A DNA stretch of 64,000 nucleotides from Desulfocucumis sp964643075 (lineage in GTDB: Bacteria > Bacillota > Desulfotomaculia > Desulfotomaculales > Desulfocucumaceae). Positions 1 through 7,798 of this stretch are shown here, piece after piece. Numbering within the stretch: the first letter of the stretch is position 1; every line of letters starts with the position of its first letter. The stretch covers positions 1 through 64,000 of the forward strand of contig CAZXQO010000013.1 in the NCBI GenBank assembly GCA_964643075.1. The letters are read 5' to 3'. The notes below the pieces were generated by a model. The model did not search any database, was not told the DNA's origin, and saw nothing but the letters and a program-made list of their open reading frames with translations. The translations under genes were made by a program, and so were the position numbers.

Positions 1-54
1 TCCTTCGCTGCGCTTCGGAAGCGCTCGAACCGTCCCCATGGCTCCGCTAACTTT
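1..54 (-). repeat. REP-like repeat fragment at window edge
   Basis: The reverse complement of this stretch shares two blocks with the element at 55207-55366. One is 24 bases (window 28-51 against 55213-55236), containing GGAGCCATGGGGACGGTT. The other is 19 bases (window 1-19 against 55302-55320), containing CGAAGCGCAGCGAAGGA. The copy here lacks the roughly 65 bases that separate the blocks at 55 kb, and it runs off the window. No coding potential is visible. Confidence 0.7.
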
Positions 55-347
55 TTATTTACGCTGTAGTAGTAATGATGTGATAGTTTATGCCTTGCCG
101 TACAATTGTCTTGTCAATAGTTGGGTTGCTCCATGAGGTTCTACATCCTAGGCAGGATAACTTGGTGTGGCTAGTAGCTATACACAGGGAAATAGTCAGG
201 CGAATATAGCACAAAGTGCTGGCTATATATTATTTTCTATTTTATTTTTGTGTTTTTTGGGGAACTTTTTCAACGACTGTTTCGTCTCCGGAAGATAGGC
301 AACAGAAATCTTTATGTTTTAAAATTCCAGAGACGAGGGTGAAGCGA
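55..347. other. Non-coding leader upstream of the NamZ-like gene
   Basis: No convincing gene is seen here. A small hairpin is built from AGCAC/GTGCT inside ATATAGC/GGCTATAT near 205-228, followed by a U-rich stretch. It could be a weak terminator or part of the leader of the downstream gene. The reading frame of the downstream protein stays open back to 216, but that extension has no good ribosome binding site and precedes an obvious signal peptide. Confidence 0.4.
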
Positions 348-1907
348 GTGAAAAAGTTGACCGTTTGTATTATGCTCATTATTCTTTCAGCTGTAATGGT
401 CTGCCTGCCGGCTTGTGCGGAAACATCCAAAATAAGGCTTGGCAATGAACTTTTGATGAGCAAATATCACTATTTAATTGAAGGTAAAAGGGTTGGGCTG
501 GTTACCAATCAAAGCGGCGTAGACAGTAGCGGGATCAGCACCATTGACAAACTGGCCGCCGATAAAACTATAAATTTAACGGCATTATACGGGCCTGAAC
601 ACGGCATTGACGGTACCGTCCCGGCAGGCCAGTATGTGGAATCCCACACCCACAAAAAGCTGGGCATTCCAATATACAGCCTGTACGGAAAAACCAGAAA
701 GCCCACTGGGGATATGTTGAAAAATATTGACGTGCTTCTTTTTGATATACAGGACATAGGCGCCAGATCTTATACTTATATGTCGACGTTGAATTACTGC
801 ATGGTGGCGGCAAAGGATAACAATAAGACAGTGGTGGTACTGGACCGGCCCAACCCCCTGGGTGGAGAAACGGTGGAGGGGCCTGTGCTGGAAGACCCCT
901 ATAAGACCTTTGTGGGCGTGGATAATTTGCCCATGGCGCATGGCATGACCGCCGGGGAACTGGCAAATTTCTTCAATCGTAATATCGGGGCGAATTTAAA
1001 GGTTGTACCCATGGAGGGATACAATAGAGACACCATCTACCAGGATACAGGCCTGCAGTGGGTGCAGACATCCCCCAACATTCCGGATATTGACTCCGTG
1101 TTTGGCTATATGGCTACAGGACTGGGGGAAGGCACCGGCATTTATCAGGCGGACAAATTTAAATGGATTGGCGGCAAGGGTATCGACGCTCAGAAATTCG
1201 CTGCTCTGTTAAACAATGCCGGGCTGCCGGGGGTAACTTTCATCCCCGAAATAAAGGGATCGGACGGGGGTGTAAGATTGCATATAACTAACTACCGGAC
1301 GTTTAATCCCGCCAGGGCTGGTATATACGCTCTTACTTACGCTCATACCCTGAATAATTTCAAGGTACCTAAAAGCGGTCAGACTATAATCATGTTTGAT
1401 AAAATAATGGGAACGAATAAAATAGGACAGTACCTGGAGCAGGGGCTTACGCCCGTACAGATTGAATCAGCTTACGCCCCCGCACTGAACAGTTTCCGGG
1501 AGGAAAGAAAAAAATACCTTATTTACGGATACGGACAGGGACTGCCTCCGGCCGACAGTGGACAGATTATTGTAATGGTAAGAGGCTCGGCAGTAAAGTT
1601 TGATGCGCCTCCTTATATTGATAAAAACAACAGGCTCATCGTACCGGTGAGGGCTATTGTGGAGGCTCTGGGGGCGGAAGCGAAGTGGAATTCCAAAACC
1701 AGAGAGGTGACCATAAAGGGTAACGGCAGCACGGTGGGATTAAAAATTGACAGCAAATACGCAAAAGTCAATGGTCAGAAGAGAACAATGGACACCACTG
1801 CAGTAATAAAAAACAGTCGCACCATGATCCCGGCCAGGTATGTAGCCGAATATCTGGGAGCCGAAGTGCTCTGGGATGCGGGTACCAGGACGGTGAATAT
1901 AAACTGA
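348..1907 (+). CDS. NamZ-type exo-beta-N-acetylmuramidase (DUF1343) with C-terminal stalk domain
   Basis: A secreted enzyme of the DUF1343/YbbC family, whose characterised member NamZ releases terminal MurNAc from peptidoglycan fragments. The N-terminus (VKKLTVCIMLIILSA... ACAE) is a signal peptide, possibly lipoprotein-like with a Cys near the cleavage site. The family core follows with LVTNQSGVD, ALYGPEHG, LFDIQDIGARSYTY, DRPNPLGG and EGTG motifs. The last ~115 residues are a copper-amine-oxidase-N-like stalk domain (LIVPVRAIVEALGA, then a second half with RTMIPARYVAEYLGA), probably a cell-wall or surface module. The GTG at 348 is chosen because GAGGGTGA lies just upstream and the signal peptide starts there; GTG 339 and an upstream ATG at 216 are alternatives. 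It is monocistronic, with a strong hairpin after the gene. Family assignment is firm; substrate is inferred. Confidence 0.88.
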   Translation: MKKLTVCIMLIILSAVMVCLPACAETSKIRLGNELLMSKYHYLIEGKRVGLVTNQSGVDSSGISTIDKLAADKTINLTALYGPEHGIDGTVPAGQYVESHTHKKLGIPIYSLYGKTRKPTGDMLKNIDVLLFDIQDIGARSYTYMSTLNYCMVAAKDNNKTVVVLDRPNPLGGETVEGPVLEDPYKTFVGVDNLPMAHGMTAGELANFFNRNIGANLKVVPMEGYNRDTIYQDTGLQWVQTSPNIPDIDSVFGYMATGLGEGTGIYQADKFKWIGGKGIDAQKFAALLNNAGLPGVTFIPEIKGSDGGVRLHITNYRTFNPARAGIYALTYAHTLNNFKVPKSGQTIIMFDKIMGTNKIGQYLEQGLTPVQIESAYAPALNSFREERKKYLIYGYGQGLPPADSGQIIVMVRGSAVKFDAPPYIDKNNRLIVPVRAIVEALGAEAKWNSKTREVTIKGNGSTVGLKIDSKYAKVNGQKRTMDTTAVIKNSRTMIPARYVAEYLGAEVLWDAGTRTVNIN

Positions 1908-2023
1908 CGTTTAACATCTGAGAATTTATTAAATTATTTGGCAACTAGTTGCCAGTATATCTTTTTAAGATAGCTTCTGTTTTAGCAGTTCTCAATAAAT
2001 TGGCCTGACCACACCAAAGCTTA

Positions 2024-2054
2024 AATCCCGGTGACCTTCAGTGTCACCGGGATT
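2024..2054. terminator. Hairpin between convergent genes
   Basis: A perfect 12-bp inverted repeat (AATCCCGGTGAC/GTCACCGGGATT, loop of 7) lies between the NamZ-like gene and the convergent small membrane protein gene. The T-run is poor on both strands, so it may end transcription weakly or act as a 3' stabiliser. Confidence 0.55.
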
Positions 2055-2068
2055 AGTAATGTATGAAT

Positions 2069-2611
2069 CTAGGAAGCCGGTTTTTGAGCATTTTCGGCAC
2101 TGCGTTCCTTTAACATCTTGATAACTACACTATTAAGAGCATCTTCTTTGGGGTCACCGTAACCTTTACCTTTTATTTTTTTAAACTCATATTGATCCTC
2201 GTGGCGATGCCTGTCTTTGTCATCCCCGCGTACTTCGATACCTTTACTTTCTACTGATTTTTCATGTTCCATTAATGCCTGGTATTGAAGTGGAGAAAGG
2301 TCTTCGTAGATTTGTCTAGATAGGTTGGTTTGTGAAGTCGAATTAGAAGTGGACATTTTTTCAATTAGGGGTAGTATTTGCTTTGCTTGGTCAGGTGTCA
2401 ATTTTAATGTTGTGGAGTTTTCTATATACAGCATATCCATCTCTACTAACCTGACTCTTCTTACAACAATATTATCTTCTCTTGTCCTTTTATTATGTTG
2501 TTTGAAGTAAATCTTTGCTGCTATACTTCCACCTGCCCCAATTACTAAAACAATAACCAGTAATAGATACCACTTCTTGTTTACGTTTTTTAGTCTTTCA
2601 AACAACTTCAT
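2069..2611 (-). CDS. Small membrane-anchored protein, possibly Spy/CpxP-like accessory of the adjacent two-component system
   Basis: 180 residues. A single membrane segment lies at about 14-36 (WYLLLVIVLVIGAGGSIAA), placing the rest outside the cell. The exposed part has two LTxxQ-like motifs, LTPDQ at 71-75 and LSPLQ at 105-109, spaced as helical hairpin proteins of the Spy/CpxP class have them. A very charged His-rich patch (DKDRHRHEDQ, about 131-140) follows. The gene is divergent from the response regulator/histidine kinase pair with a shared 128-base promoter region, as cpxP is from cpxRA. I recognise no named family by sequence; the Spy/CpxP comparison rests on the motifs and position only. 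Start is ATG 2611 with GGGAGGG upstream. Confidence 0.7.
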   Translation of the reverse strand: MKLFERLKNVNKKWYLLLVIVLVIGAGGSIAAKIYFKQHNKRTREDNIVVRRVRLVEMDMLYIENSTTLKLTPDQAKQILPLIEKMSTSNSTSQTNLSRQIYEDLSPLQYQALMEHEKSVESKGIEVRGDDKDRHRHEDQYEFKKIKGKGYGDPKEDALNSVVIKMLKERSAENAQKPAS

Positions 2612-2739
2612 TATATCCCTCCCAGATTTTTAAATTTACCACTAGTATAAATTTTAAAGCTTTGAATTTCCTTAGAAAAAGCCTTTATTTCTAAGAGAAT
2701 TTTAAGAATTTTCCGTTATCATAATTGTGAGGTGATTCT
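2612..2739. promoter_or_regulatory. Divergent promoter region of two-component system, with direct repeats
   Basis: This AT-rich region is shared by the minus-strand membrane protein and the plus-strand regulator genes. It has the direct repeat AGAATTTT at 2696 and 2705 and a related GAATTT near 2663. Tandem half-sites of this kind are typical OmpR-family targets, so autoregulation is plausible but not shown. An SD (GTGAGGTG) precedes ATG 2740. Confidence 0.4.
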
Positions 2740-3408
2740 ATGAGATTGTTGTTGGTTGAGGATGAACAACGGCTGGCAGATGCCCTGGCATATATTTTGA
2801 AGAAAAATAATTATGGAGTAGACACAGCCTATGATGGGGACTCAGGTCAAGCAATGGCAGAAACCGGTGTATATGACTTAATAATTCTTGATCGTATGCT
2901 TCCCCATAAAGAAGGTGTTGAAGTATTAAAAGAACTTAGAGCCCAAGGAATTAGTACGCCTATTCTCATACTAACTGCAAAAGATTCGGTTGAGAATAGA
3001 ATAGAAGGACTTGATGCTGGAGCTGATGACTATCTAATAAAACCTTTTTCTACCGGGGAGTTGTTGGCACGGATAAGAGCATTGGGTAGAAGAAGATCCA
3101 ACCAGCTAAAAGGTGAAACGGTTGAAGCATATGATTTGATACTTGATCCACTTCGTTGTGAACTAATCAAAGAAAAGCACAGAATCAAGCTAACCCTTAA
3201 AGAAACATTGCTACTTGAACTTTTTATGCGCAATCCTGGACAGGTGATTACCAAAGGACAAATTTTAGATCGGGTTTGGGGGTTGGACTCAGACGTTGAT
3301 ATGGGTAATGTTGAAATTTATGTCCATTACCTTCGTAAAAAGTTGAATTTTCAGGATGTATCTATACAAACAATTCGGGGTGTAGGCTATTGCTTAAAGA
3401 GGATATAA
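2740..3408 (+). CDS. OmpR/PhoB-family response regulator
   Basis: 222 residues. An N-terminal receiver domain carries acidic residues at 7-9, the phospho-acceptor Asp51 in LIILDRMLP, and the switch Lys in DDYLIKPF. The C-terminal winged helix (about 125-222) has ELFMRNPGQVITKGQILDRVWG and the wing VEIYVHYLRKKL...IRGVGY typical of OmpR/PhoB members. Its stop overlaps the ATG of the histidine kinase (TAATG), so the two are translationally coupled. The likely output is control of the divergent membrane protein gene and of itself. The inducing signal is unknown. Confidence 0.95.
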   Translation: MRLLLVEDEQRLADALAYILKKNNYGVDTAYDGDSGQAMAETGVYDLIILDRMLPHKEGVEVLKELRAQGISTPILILTAKDSVENRIEGLDAGADDYLIKPFSTGELLARIRALGRRRSNQLKGETVEAYDLILDPLRCELIKEKHRIKLTLKETLLLELFMRNPGQVITKGQILDRVWGLDSDVDMGNVEIYVHYLRKKLNFQDVSIQTIRGVGYCLKRI

Positions 3409-4628
3409 TGCTTCGTAAATTAAGATTAAGGCTTACTTTAATTAACATCGCAATTGTGACGCTGTTGTTATTGTTATTTGTTACGGGGACCTATATTCTC
3501 ATGAGTCGTGAAGTATTTAACCAGTCAGAACATTTAATGAGTAACATTGCCATAGATGTAGAGTCGGGATCTTTCGATAAGATGTACCAATTTGATAATA
3601 ATACTTATTTTTTTGTAAAGGTTGACAAAGCAGGAGATATTATTGAGGCTTCTGCCCATCCTCATTTAGACCAGAAGCATTTACCCGAATTGATTCGAAA
3701 AACCATGGAAAAAAAATATGAAAAGGGAGAATTTGAGTGGCATGGCCATAACTATACCTTTCTAAAAGTTCCCCTAGAACAAGGGCAAGGTTTTGTACTG
3801 GTTTATGCAAATGTTGAACGGGAAATGGAAGTGCTTGGCTTCCTTCTGGCAGCTCTATCTATAGCAGGTATAATCTGTATGGCTTTGGCTTTCTATAGCA
3901 GTCTGTTTCTGGCTGATAAAGCTCTAATACCTATAAAGAAATCTTGGCAGAGACAGAGAGATTTTGTAGCAGATGCTTCTCATGAACTCAGGACTCCATT
4001 GGCAGTTATTCAGACAAACCTTGAATTAGTCATGGGTAACTCTAATGAAACTGTGGAAGAACAAGCAGTCTGGTTGGAAAATGTTCAAACAGAAGTAATT
4101 CACATGGCTAAATTGGTGGATGACTTACTTTACCTGGCGAGAATTGACTCTGAACAACAAATATTAGAAGTAAGCTGTTTTTCTCTAGACGTAGCTATTT
4201 ATGATGTTACGAAACCCATTATTCCTGTGGCAGATACCAAGGGAATCAAGCTAAATCTTAATATAGAGCCGGAAGTATATTTTAATGGAGACGAGAAGAG
4301 GATAAAGCAGCTTGTTGTTATTATGGTCGATAATGCTATAAAGCATACTCCAACGGGTGGAGAGGTTTCGATGATCATGAGAAACTGCGGCATTTTTACA
4401 GAAATAACTATATCAGATACTGGTGAAGGAATAGAACATAAACACTTGGATAAAATCTTCGAACGTTTTTACCGTATAGATAACTCACGGTCAAAAAGTA
4501 TTGAAGGTACTGGGCTAGGGCTTTCTATTGCAGAGTGGATTGCCAAAAGTCACAATGGTTCAATAAAGGTAAGTAGTACCCCGGGAAAAGGGACCACTTT
4601 TTCGGTTATATTGCACAATATTAGTTAG
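3408..4628 (+). CDS. Sensor histidine kinase
   Basis: 406 residues from ATG 3408, which has AAAGAGGA upstream; an in-frame TTG at 3390 is less likely. TM1 is at about 10-32, an extracytoplasmic sensor region of ~105 residues follows, and TM2 is at about 143-168. The phospho-acceptor His192 is in DASHELRTPLAV. The ATPase domain shows the N box (VDNAIKHTP), G1 (ISDTGEGIE), F box (FERFYR) and G2 (GTGLGLSIA). No clear HAMP domain separates TM2 from the H box, since only ~25 residues are available. It forms a pair with the overlapping upstream response regulator. Confidence 0.95.
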   Translation: MLRKLRLRLTLINIAIVTLLLLLFVTGTYILMSREVFNQSEHLMSNIAIDVESGSFDKMYQFDNNTYFFVKVDKAGDIIEASAHPHLDQKHLPELIRKTMEKKYEKGEFEWHGHNYTFLKVPLEQGQGFVLVYANVEREMEVLGFLLAALSIAGIICMALAFYSSLFLADKALIPIKKSWQRQRDFVADASHELRTPLAVIQTNLELVMGNSNETVEEQAVWLENVQTEVIHMAKLVDDLLYLARIDSEQQILEVSCFSLDVAIYDVTKPIIPVADTKGIKLNLNIEPEVYFNGDEKRIKQLVVIMVDNAIKHTPTGGEVSMIMRNCGIFTEITISDTGEGIEHKHLDKIFERFYRIDNSRSKSIEGTGLGLSIAEWIAKSHNGSIKVSSTPGKGTTFSVILHNIS

Positions 4629-4802
4629 TCAGAAGTTAATTGAAAATTTTACTGCAATTATTTAAAACAGTTTAATGAAATCGGATCCTATAAGAGGTCG
4701 TTAGTACTGTAACATGGATATTTTACTTAATTTACACGATCAAGAATAAGATGCTTTATTCTTTCTTGTGTTTATTTAATTGCAAAATCCGGGAGGTATA
4801 GT

Positions 4803-5249
4803 ATGGATATGCTAGTACCAGCTAGTGTGGGTATTTTGGAAACCCTTCTACCTGTTGCCGGGAGTAGTTTGATTGCCTGCCAGGGACTAAAATTGTTACT
4901 GGCATTACGCAAATGTAAGGTTTCTTCATGGCGTCGCCTCATGCAACCAGGAGGGATGCCAAGTTCCCATGCGGCCGTGGTTACTTCCCTGACTACTACC
5001 CTTGGCCTTATTTATGGCTGGAACTCACCTTTTTTTCAATTGTCAGCCGTCTTTGGCAGCATTGTTATCTATGATGCCATAACCTTGAGGCGCGCGGTAG
5101 GTGAACACGCCCGCAGGATTAATTTGATTTATAGTCGGGAAGAAGTGCCTAGTTGTGATGAGCTTTTGGAAAATATGGGGCATACCCCGGTAGAAGTCCT
5201 TGTTGGATTATTAGTTGGATTGTTGACAACTCTGATTTTTTTCTATTGA
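4803..5249 (+). CDS. Divergent PAP2 family membrane protein (DUF212, YuiD-like)
   Basis: 148 residues, a strongly hydrophobic protein with about four membrane segments. The conserved PGGMPSSHA signature at 49-57 and the IVIYDAITLRRAVGEHA motif place it in the acid-phosphatase/PAP2-related DUF212 family (B. subtilis YuiD). The physiological substrate is not known. ATG 4803 is preceded by CCGGGAGG. The 174 bases upstream hold no gene. It is convergent with spmB. Confidence 0.9.
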   Translation: MDMLVPASVGILETLLPVAGSSLIACQGLKLLLALRKCKVSSWRRLMQPGGMPSSHAAVVTSLTTTLGLIYGWNSPFFQLSAVFGSIVIYDAITLRRAVGEHARRINLIYSREEVPSCDELLENMGHTPVEVLVGLLVGLLTTLIFFY

Positions 5250-5279
5250 AGGCAAGGATATGTGACAGAATAGTTACTG

Positions 5280-5813
5280 TTAGCCGAACATTCTATGAGC
5301 TATGAATACCGAGGCCACCAGAGTGGCAAAGTCAGCGGAAAGGCCGGAAATTATGGAGTATCTGTACCTTCTTATGCCTACGCTGCCGAAATATAAACTA
5401 AGCACATAAAAAGTAGTATCTGTGGAGCCTTGCATAATAGATACCAGTTGACCCAGGAAGCTGTCCGGCCCGTGGGTGGCAATAATATCTGTGGCAATAC
5501 CCAGCGCCGCCCCGCCGGACAGGGGCCGCATGATGGCGTGGGGAAGCGCTTCGCCGGGAAAACCGATTTTGCCCAGAACCGGGGCAAGGACTGAGGTCAT
5601 AACCTCCAAGGCTCCCGATGCCCTGAAAATATTTATGGCCACCAGCATGGCAACCAGATAGGGTATGGTTTTTATGGCTGTGCTAAAACCTGTTTCAGCA
5701 CCCTCGACAAATATTTCAAAAACCTTTACCCCTCGGAGCATAGCTGCCAGCGTAACGATGAACAGAATGGCAGGGATTGCCCAGCGAGAGATTTCGGCAA
5801 TAAATTCAAACAA
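5280..5813 (-). CDS. spmB: Spore maturation protein B
   Basis: 177 residues, the length of B. subtilis SpmB. It is a nucleoside-recognition-domain membrane protein with conserved IPYLVAMLVAINIFRASGAL, RPLSGGAALGIATDII and GSTDTTFYVLSLYFGSVG. SpmA and SpmB act in spore core dehydration in the developing spore. The start is placed at TTG 5813 because GGGGAGGT lies 7 bases upstream and the family N-terminus begins there; the frame stays open to 5972 but that extension looks unrelated. spmA, normally immediately upstream, is absent, and the gene points away from rluB. Confidence 0.9.
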   Translation of the reverse strand: MFEFIAEISRWAIPAILFIVTLAAMLRGVKVFEIFVEGAETGFSTAIKTIPYLVAMLVAINIFRASGALEVMTSVLAPVLGKIGFPGEALPHAIMRPLSGGAALGIATDIIATHGPDSFLGQLVSIMQGSTDTTFYVLSLYFGSVGIRRYRYSIISGLSADFATLVASVFIAHRMFG

Positions 5814-6043
5814 AATATATACCTCCCCGCACCGGCAACCGGAAAGGTTGTCCTGCTTTAATGTATGAGCCAGCAGTCTGTCAATATGATCCTTTTTTAT
5901 GAAAACCTCAAAACCCCCAGGCAGGGTTTTATTTATAAGGAAATTAACAATACTAGGATATATAGAATTCATTTTTGTGTTAAAATTTTATTTAAGCTTA
6001 TTTGACTGTTATTGAGGCGTATAAACTTTTGAGGTGTATTAAT

Positions 6044-6763
6044 ATGGAAAGACTGCAAAAATACATGGCCAGGCACGGGATAGCCTCCCGGAGGAAATGT
6101 GAGGAACTTATCGGAACAGGGGCCGTGAAGGTCAACGGGAAGGTTATTACTGCTCCGGGCACCACCGTAAACCCGGAAAGGGACAAGGTGTCGGTTAACG
6201 GCAAATTGTTACGTCAGCCTCCGGAAATGATATATATTATGTTGAATAAACCAAGGGGTTACATCAGTAGTATCAATGATCCCAGGGGTAGAAAGACGAT
6301 CATGGATCTGCTAAAGAATGTGGAAGAAAGGGTCTATCCAGTCGGGCGGCTGGATTACGACAGTGAAGGACTGCTACTGCTCACCAATGACGGGGAGCTG
6401 ACCATGGCTCTGACTCACCCGGCACGTAAGGTAAATAAGACATACAGGGTGAGGGTTAAGGGCATGCCTCCTTCAGCCAGTCTGGTTAAAATGTCTTCCG
6501 GCCTTATGCTGGAGGACGGCCCGACTGCGCCGGCCGAGGTTGAGTACGTTGATAGCCTGAACGGCAACGCTCTGCTGGAGATTAGCATTCATGAAGGCCG
6601 TAACAGGCAGGTTAGAAGGATGTGTGAGGTCATCGGCCACCCGGCTCTGAGGTTAAAAAGAGTCAGCATTGGCGAACTGAAGCTGGGAGACTTAAAGCCC
6701 GGACAATTTCGCCATTTAACCAGGCAGGAGATTACCCGGCTGAAAAAAATACAACCAAGATAA
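6044..6763 (+). CDS. rluB: 23S rRNA pseudouridine synthase of the RluB/RsuA family
   Basis: 239 residues. An S4 RNA-binding domain (residues 2-50, MERLQKYMARHGIASRRKCE) is followed by a pseudouridine synthase catalytic domain with Asp104 in VGRLDYDSEGLLLLTNDG and the NRQVRRMCEVIGHP motif. RluB modifies U2605 (E. coli numbering) of 23S rRNA, while RsuA-type members act on 16S rRNA; gene context in spore formers favours RluB. ATG 6044 is chosen over the upstream in-frame ATG 6002 because GAGGTG sits just before it. An 81-residue gene follows after 16 bases. Confidence 0.92.
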   Translation: MERLQKYMARHGIASRRKCEELIGTGAVKVNGKVITAPGTTVNPERDKVSVNGKLLRQPPEMIYIMLNKPRGYISSINDPRGRKTIMDLLKNVEERVYPVGRLDYDSEGLLLLTNDGELTMALTHPARKVNKTYRVRVKGMPPSASLVKMSSGLMLEDGPTAPAEVEYVDSLNGNALLEISIHEGRNRQVRRMCEVIGHPALRLKRVSIGELKLGDLKPGQFRHLTRQEITRLKKIQPR

Positions 6764-6779
6764 TTCCGGAGGAGTTAAT

Positions 6780-7025
6780 ATGCCCTGCTGCACCAATTGT
6801 GGCAACACTAAAACCCTGGCCAGCACGCTGGTTCCGGTAAACACCCCCACTGCCAATCCTCCCCCTTATGGGCTCTTGGCAAACTTTGATGAGGATGGTT
6901 CCATCGACACCATGGAATGCCAGGGGGCGGGTCTGGATGATGCCCAGAAGGCTTTCGAAAGACCTGAAATGTATTTCAATGCCTGCCCTGTTTGTGGTTC
7001 AGGTGACATTCTCTGGCATGTTTAA
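6780..7025 (+). CDS. Small Cys-rich protein, possible zinc-binding
   Basis: 81 residues, function not recognised. It has CCTNCG at residues 3-8 and CPVCGSGD near the C-terminus (about 70-77), which look like two knuckles of one zinc ribbon, separated by a Pro-rich, acidic middle (PTANPPPYGLLANFDEDGS). It starts 16 bases after rluB with its own SD (CCGGAGGAG), so it is likely cotranscribed with rluB. Confidence 0.75.
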   Translation: MPCCTNCGNTKTLASTLVPVNTPTANPPPYGLLANFDEDGSIDTMECQGAGLDDAQKAFERPEMYFNACPVCGSGDILWHV

Positions 7026-7072
7026 GCAGGAATTTTAGCATAGAGAGAGAATACATAGAATCGTAAGCTATC

Positions 7073-7228
7073 CAGAGGCCGTTTAAAACTGAGAGGTGAG
7101 ACGTGAGAAGTCAGAAGTGGGAATACAGGAGGAATTCGTCCTACGAATTCCCTCAAGATACTTCACTTCTAACCTCTCACCTCACACTTCCCAAAAGTCA
7201 GGCGCAGTTTTGGGAGCGGCCTCCTAGG
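7073..7228. repeat. Long imperfect palindrome (MITE-like)
   Basis: The stretch folds on itself in three nested layers. GAGGCCG...AACTG near 7075 pairs with CAGTTTT...CGGCCTC near 7206. GAGGTGAG...GTCAGAAGTG near 7094 pairs with CACTTCTAACCTCTCACCTC near 7162. At the centre GAGGAATTCGT pairs with ACGAATTCCCTC. No coding frame is present. The layout resembles a miniature inverted-repeat element or a large transcribed hairpin. Confidence 0.6.
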
Positions 7229-7250
7229 ACAAGCTGTGGGAGGTGGCAAT

Positions 7251-7715
7251 TTGACCGGTTACCAGCCCGGTGAAGTTAACGGTGAAAAAGAAATCAGGGT
7301 GAAAGTACGGCTTGACTTTAAAGGAACTGCCAAGCCGGGTCGTTTCATTTTTGGCGGCAAGCCCATAGAAAAGGTGGCCGAGGAAACCAGGGAGCAAAAT
7401 ATGGCCATGTTTCGAAATGTGCCCATGCAGGGAATAAAAATTGGAAATATTGACATGGGACTGGAAGTCTATACTGTATATGACGATGTTAACAATATTG
7501 AAGTGGCTTATGCCCCAGTTATTTTGGAGATTATTGCCGATTCCCTGGAAGATTTGCTGAAATTCGTGGCCAGGGAAGACTTCAGGAAGATTGAAGTTAT
7601 GTCACCCAACACCCTTGATATGCAGCGCTATGATGTGGAAAGGCTGTTGTTCAGGGTTTCGGAGGAAATCAAGAGCTACAAAAACCACATGGAAAGAAAG
7701 TATAATCTTAAATAA
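7251..7715 (+). CDS. Conserved-looking protein of unknown function
   Basis: About 154 residues from TTG 7251, chosen because GGGAGGTGG lies 6 bases upstream; GTG 7236 is inside that SD. The protein is soluble, acidic, and has no signal peptide. Segments such as KVRLDFKGTAKPGRFIFGGKP and VYDDVNNIEVAYAPVILEIIADS suggest a mixed alpha/beta fold. The C-terminus is a charged helix (VERLLFRVSEEIKSYKNHMERKYNLK, given here in parts of the residues 130-154 region). I do not recognise a family. It lies just upstream of the hutP-like/aroH pair, separated by a leader hairpin. Confidence 0.65.
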   Translation: MTGYQPGEVNGEKEIRVKVRLDFKGTAKPGRFIFGGKPIEKVAEETREQNMAMFRNVPMQGIKIGNIDMGLEVYTVYDDVNNIEVAYAPVILEIIADSLEDLLKFVAREDFRKIEVMSPNTLDMQRYDVERLLFRVSEEIKSYKNHMERKYNLK

Positions 7716-7750
7716 ATATAGAAGCAATTGTAGCTTTCAGAGGTTGAAAT

Positions 7751-7774
7751 ATAGCACTCCGGTGAGGGTGCTAT
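7751..7774 (+). promoter_or_regulatory. Leader hairpin upstream of hutP-like gene
   Basis: ATAGCACTC pairs with GGGTGCTAT (one U-G pair), with a 6-base loop, immediately before the SD AAAGGAAG of the hutP-like gene. There is no T-run, so it is not a typical terminator. HutP proteins bind structured RNA with NAG triplets, so autoregulation is a possible role, but this is inference. Confidence 0.35.
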
Positions 7775-7798
7775 TAATATTTAAAGGAAGTGAGTGCA

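Noticed and set aside
175..235. Resemblance to a GEMM riboswitch upstream of the NamZ-like gene (CACAGGGAAA ... GCACAAAG ... TGGCTA).
   Set aside because: The GGCAAAC core, the GAAA-capped stem and the second stem are missing; the similarity is only to short segments. The real GEMM element is at 44860-44971.
568..966. Pro-rich antisense frames within the NamZ-like gene and similar long antisense frames in aroA, trpD, gpsA and der.
   Set aside because: All lie opposite well-conserved coding sequence, lack ribosome binding sites, and have compositions expected of shadow frames.
5814..5972. N-terminal extension of SpmB by 53 residues.
   Set aside because: The extension has no similarity to SpmA or SpmB, while TTG 5813 has an excellent ribosome binding site and gives the usual length.
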